64,000 bases of DNA from positions 1,968,676 to 2,032,675 of the forward strand of contig JAINUF010000027.1 in assembly GCA_029718625.1 (NCBI GenBank), in the 5' to 3' direction. Positions 63,268 through 64,000 of this stretch are shown piece by piece; within the stretch, counting starts at the first letter, position 1; the number at the start of each line of letters is the position of its first letter. The notes beneath the pieces are model-generated. The model was not told the origin of the DNA. It ran no database searches and saw only the letters and a list, made by a program, of their open reading frames with translations. A program made the position numbers and the translations under genes. Origin of the DNA: Synaphobranchus kaupii. Its lineage: Eukaryota; Chordata; Actinopteri; Anguilliformes; Synaphobranchidae.

Positions 63268-64000
63268 CATTTAGCAGACGCTTTTATCCAAAGCGACGTA
63301 CAGTAAGTGCATACAGAGAAATCATCAAGATCACTACAGAACAGACAAAGCACATCCTTCCCATAATGTAGCAGCTATCCCTAGCAATGAACGTCGACTG
63401 TAGTTCACAGTAAGCTCTGGGCAAATCAGCAACACCACACTTCCATTCCAAATACTATTATAAACAATAATAAACAGACAGGAAAACACAGCAGCACCAG
63501 TGCCACAGCTCAGAACAGCACCAGCACCAGTGCCACAGCTCAGAACAGCACCAGCACCAGTGCCACAACTCAGGACAGCACCAGCAGAGGCACCAGCAGT
63601 GCCACAGCTCAGAACAGCACCAGCAGAGGCACCAGCAGTGCCACAGCTCAGAACAGCACCAGTGCCACAGCTCATAACAGCACCAGCAGAGGCACCAGCA
63701 GTGCCACAGCTCAGAACAGCACCAGCAGAGGCACCAGCAGTGCCACAGCTCAGAACAGCACCAGCAGAGGCACCAGCAGTGCCACAGCTCAGAAAAGCAC
63801 CAGCAGAGGCACCAGCACCAGTGCCACAGCTCAGAACAGCACCAGCAGAGGCACCAGCAGTGCCACAGCTCAGAACAGCACCAGCAGAGGCACCAGCAGT
63901 GCCACAGCTCAGAACAGCACCAGCAGAGGGACCAGCAGTGCCACAGCTCAGAACGGCACCAGCACCAGTGCCACAGCTCAGAACAGCACCAGCAGAGGGA
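63268..64000. repeat. Right-edge partial unit (unit 62)
   Basis: Core spacer at 63268-63499, then an array that follows unit 38 monomer for monomer (30 30 39 39 24 39i 39 39 42k 39 39 39g 30 and on) until the window ends. It is therefore a second copy of the 1,024-bp type, offset by 24,588 from unit 38. Confidence 0.92.

Larger units (their letters stand above)
1..64000. repeat. Satellite array with higher-order repeat structure
   Basis: The entire window is one head-to-tail array of spacer-plus-minisatellite units, all in the same orientation. Sixty-two 232-bp spacers alternate with minisatellite blocks made of 24-, 30-, 39- and 42-bp monomers. Unit lengths recur in the same order at several places, for example 1279-631-897-763-1002 at both 887 and 8431, so multi-unit blocks have been duplicated. 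No unique sequence interrupts the array and neither end of it is inside the window. The teleost-type motif in each spacer suggests a fish genome. The chromosomal setting (pericentromeric, subtelomeric or interstitial) cannot be told from this sequence. Confidence 0.98.

Noticed and set aside
1..64000. CRISPR array
   Set aside because: The short repeats have no unique spacers between them, the long spacers are identical to each other, there are no cas genes, and the sequence is of eukaryotic type.

Overview
The whole 64 kb window is one tandemly repeated satellite locus from a eukaryotic genome. I find no gene that can be supported in it. A teleost fish is the most likely source: every repeat unit contains CATTTAGCAGACGCTTTTAT followed by CCAAAGCGAC, a motif I recognise from memory as part of a dispersed repeat very common in bony fish. 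I do not assign a family name. The window begins and ends inside repeat units, so the array is longer than 64 kb.

Layout. There are 62 spacers, counted here as units 1-62, plus the last 35 bases of an earlier one at the left edge. Each unit has (1) a 232-bp core spacer of nearly constant sequence, (2) a G-poor, C/A-rich minisatellite of 9-35 monomers, and (3) a short (ATTAC)n tail, usually n=3 or n=5, leading into the next spacer. Monomers start GTGCCACAGCTCAGAACAGC and come in a few discrete lengths. These are 24 bp (PQLRT frame: VPQLRTAP), 30 bp (VPQLRTAPAP), 39 bp (VPQLRTAPAEAPA) and 42 bp (VPQLRTAPAEAPAP or VPQLRTAPAEGPAV). Unit lengths run from 601 to 1,521 bp and recur as discrete classes.

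Notation in the unit entries: numbers are monomer lengths in bp, in + strand order. Suffix i means the CATAAC variant, k the GAAAAGC variant, p the ACCACC variant, g a 39-mer with GGGACC or GGGTCC, v a 42-mer with GGGAC(C/T) ending AGTAGT or similar, and plain 42 the form ending CACCA. Each array also ends in a degenerate monomer containing CCAGAGCTC, which is not counted. 'Tail n' is the number of ATTAC copies. In every unit entry the first 232 bp are the core spacer.

Regions. Positions 1-13002 hold one full and one partial copy of a 7,544-bp super-repeat. Positions 13003-20162 hold a 3,079-bp three-unit block, twice complete and started a third time. Positions 20163-33916 hold an 8,316-bp block and a partial second copy. 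Positions 36396-49278 are dominated by four copies of a roughly 1.5-kb unit. Positions 51485-63267 hold two copies of a six-unit block of about 5.9 kb. Six units carry an extra cassette with a 35-bp secondary repeat and adjacent (CAG)n and (CAC)n tracts.

The long open frames on both strands follow from monomer lengths that are all multiples of three and a monomer sequence that lacks stop codons. On the + strand they open at GTG or TTG, and every frame closes in the next spacer. I read them as repeat artefacts. The locus looks like the product of repeated unequal exchange or conversion at three scales: monomer, unit and multi-unit block.
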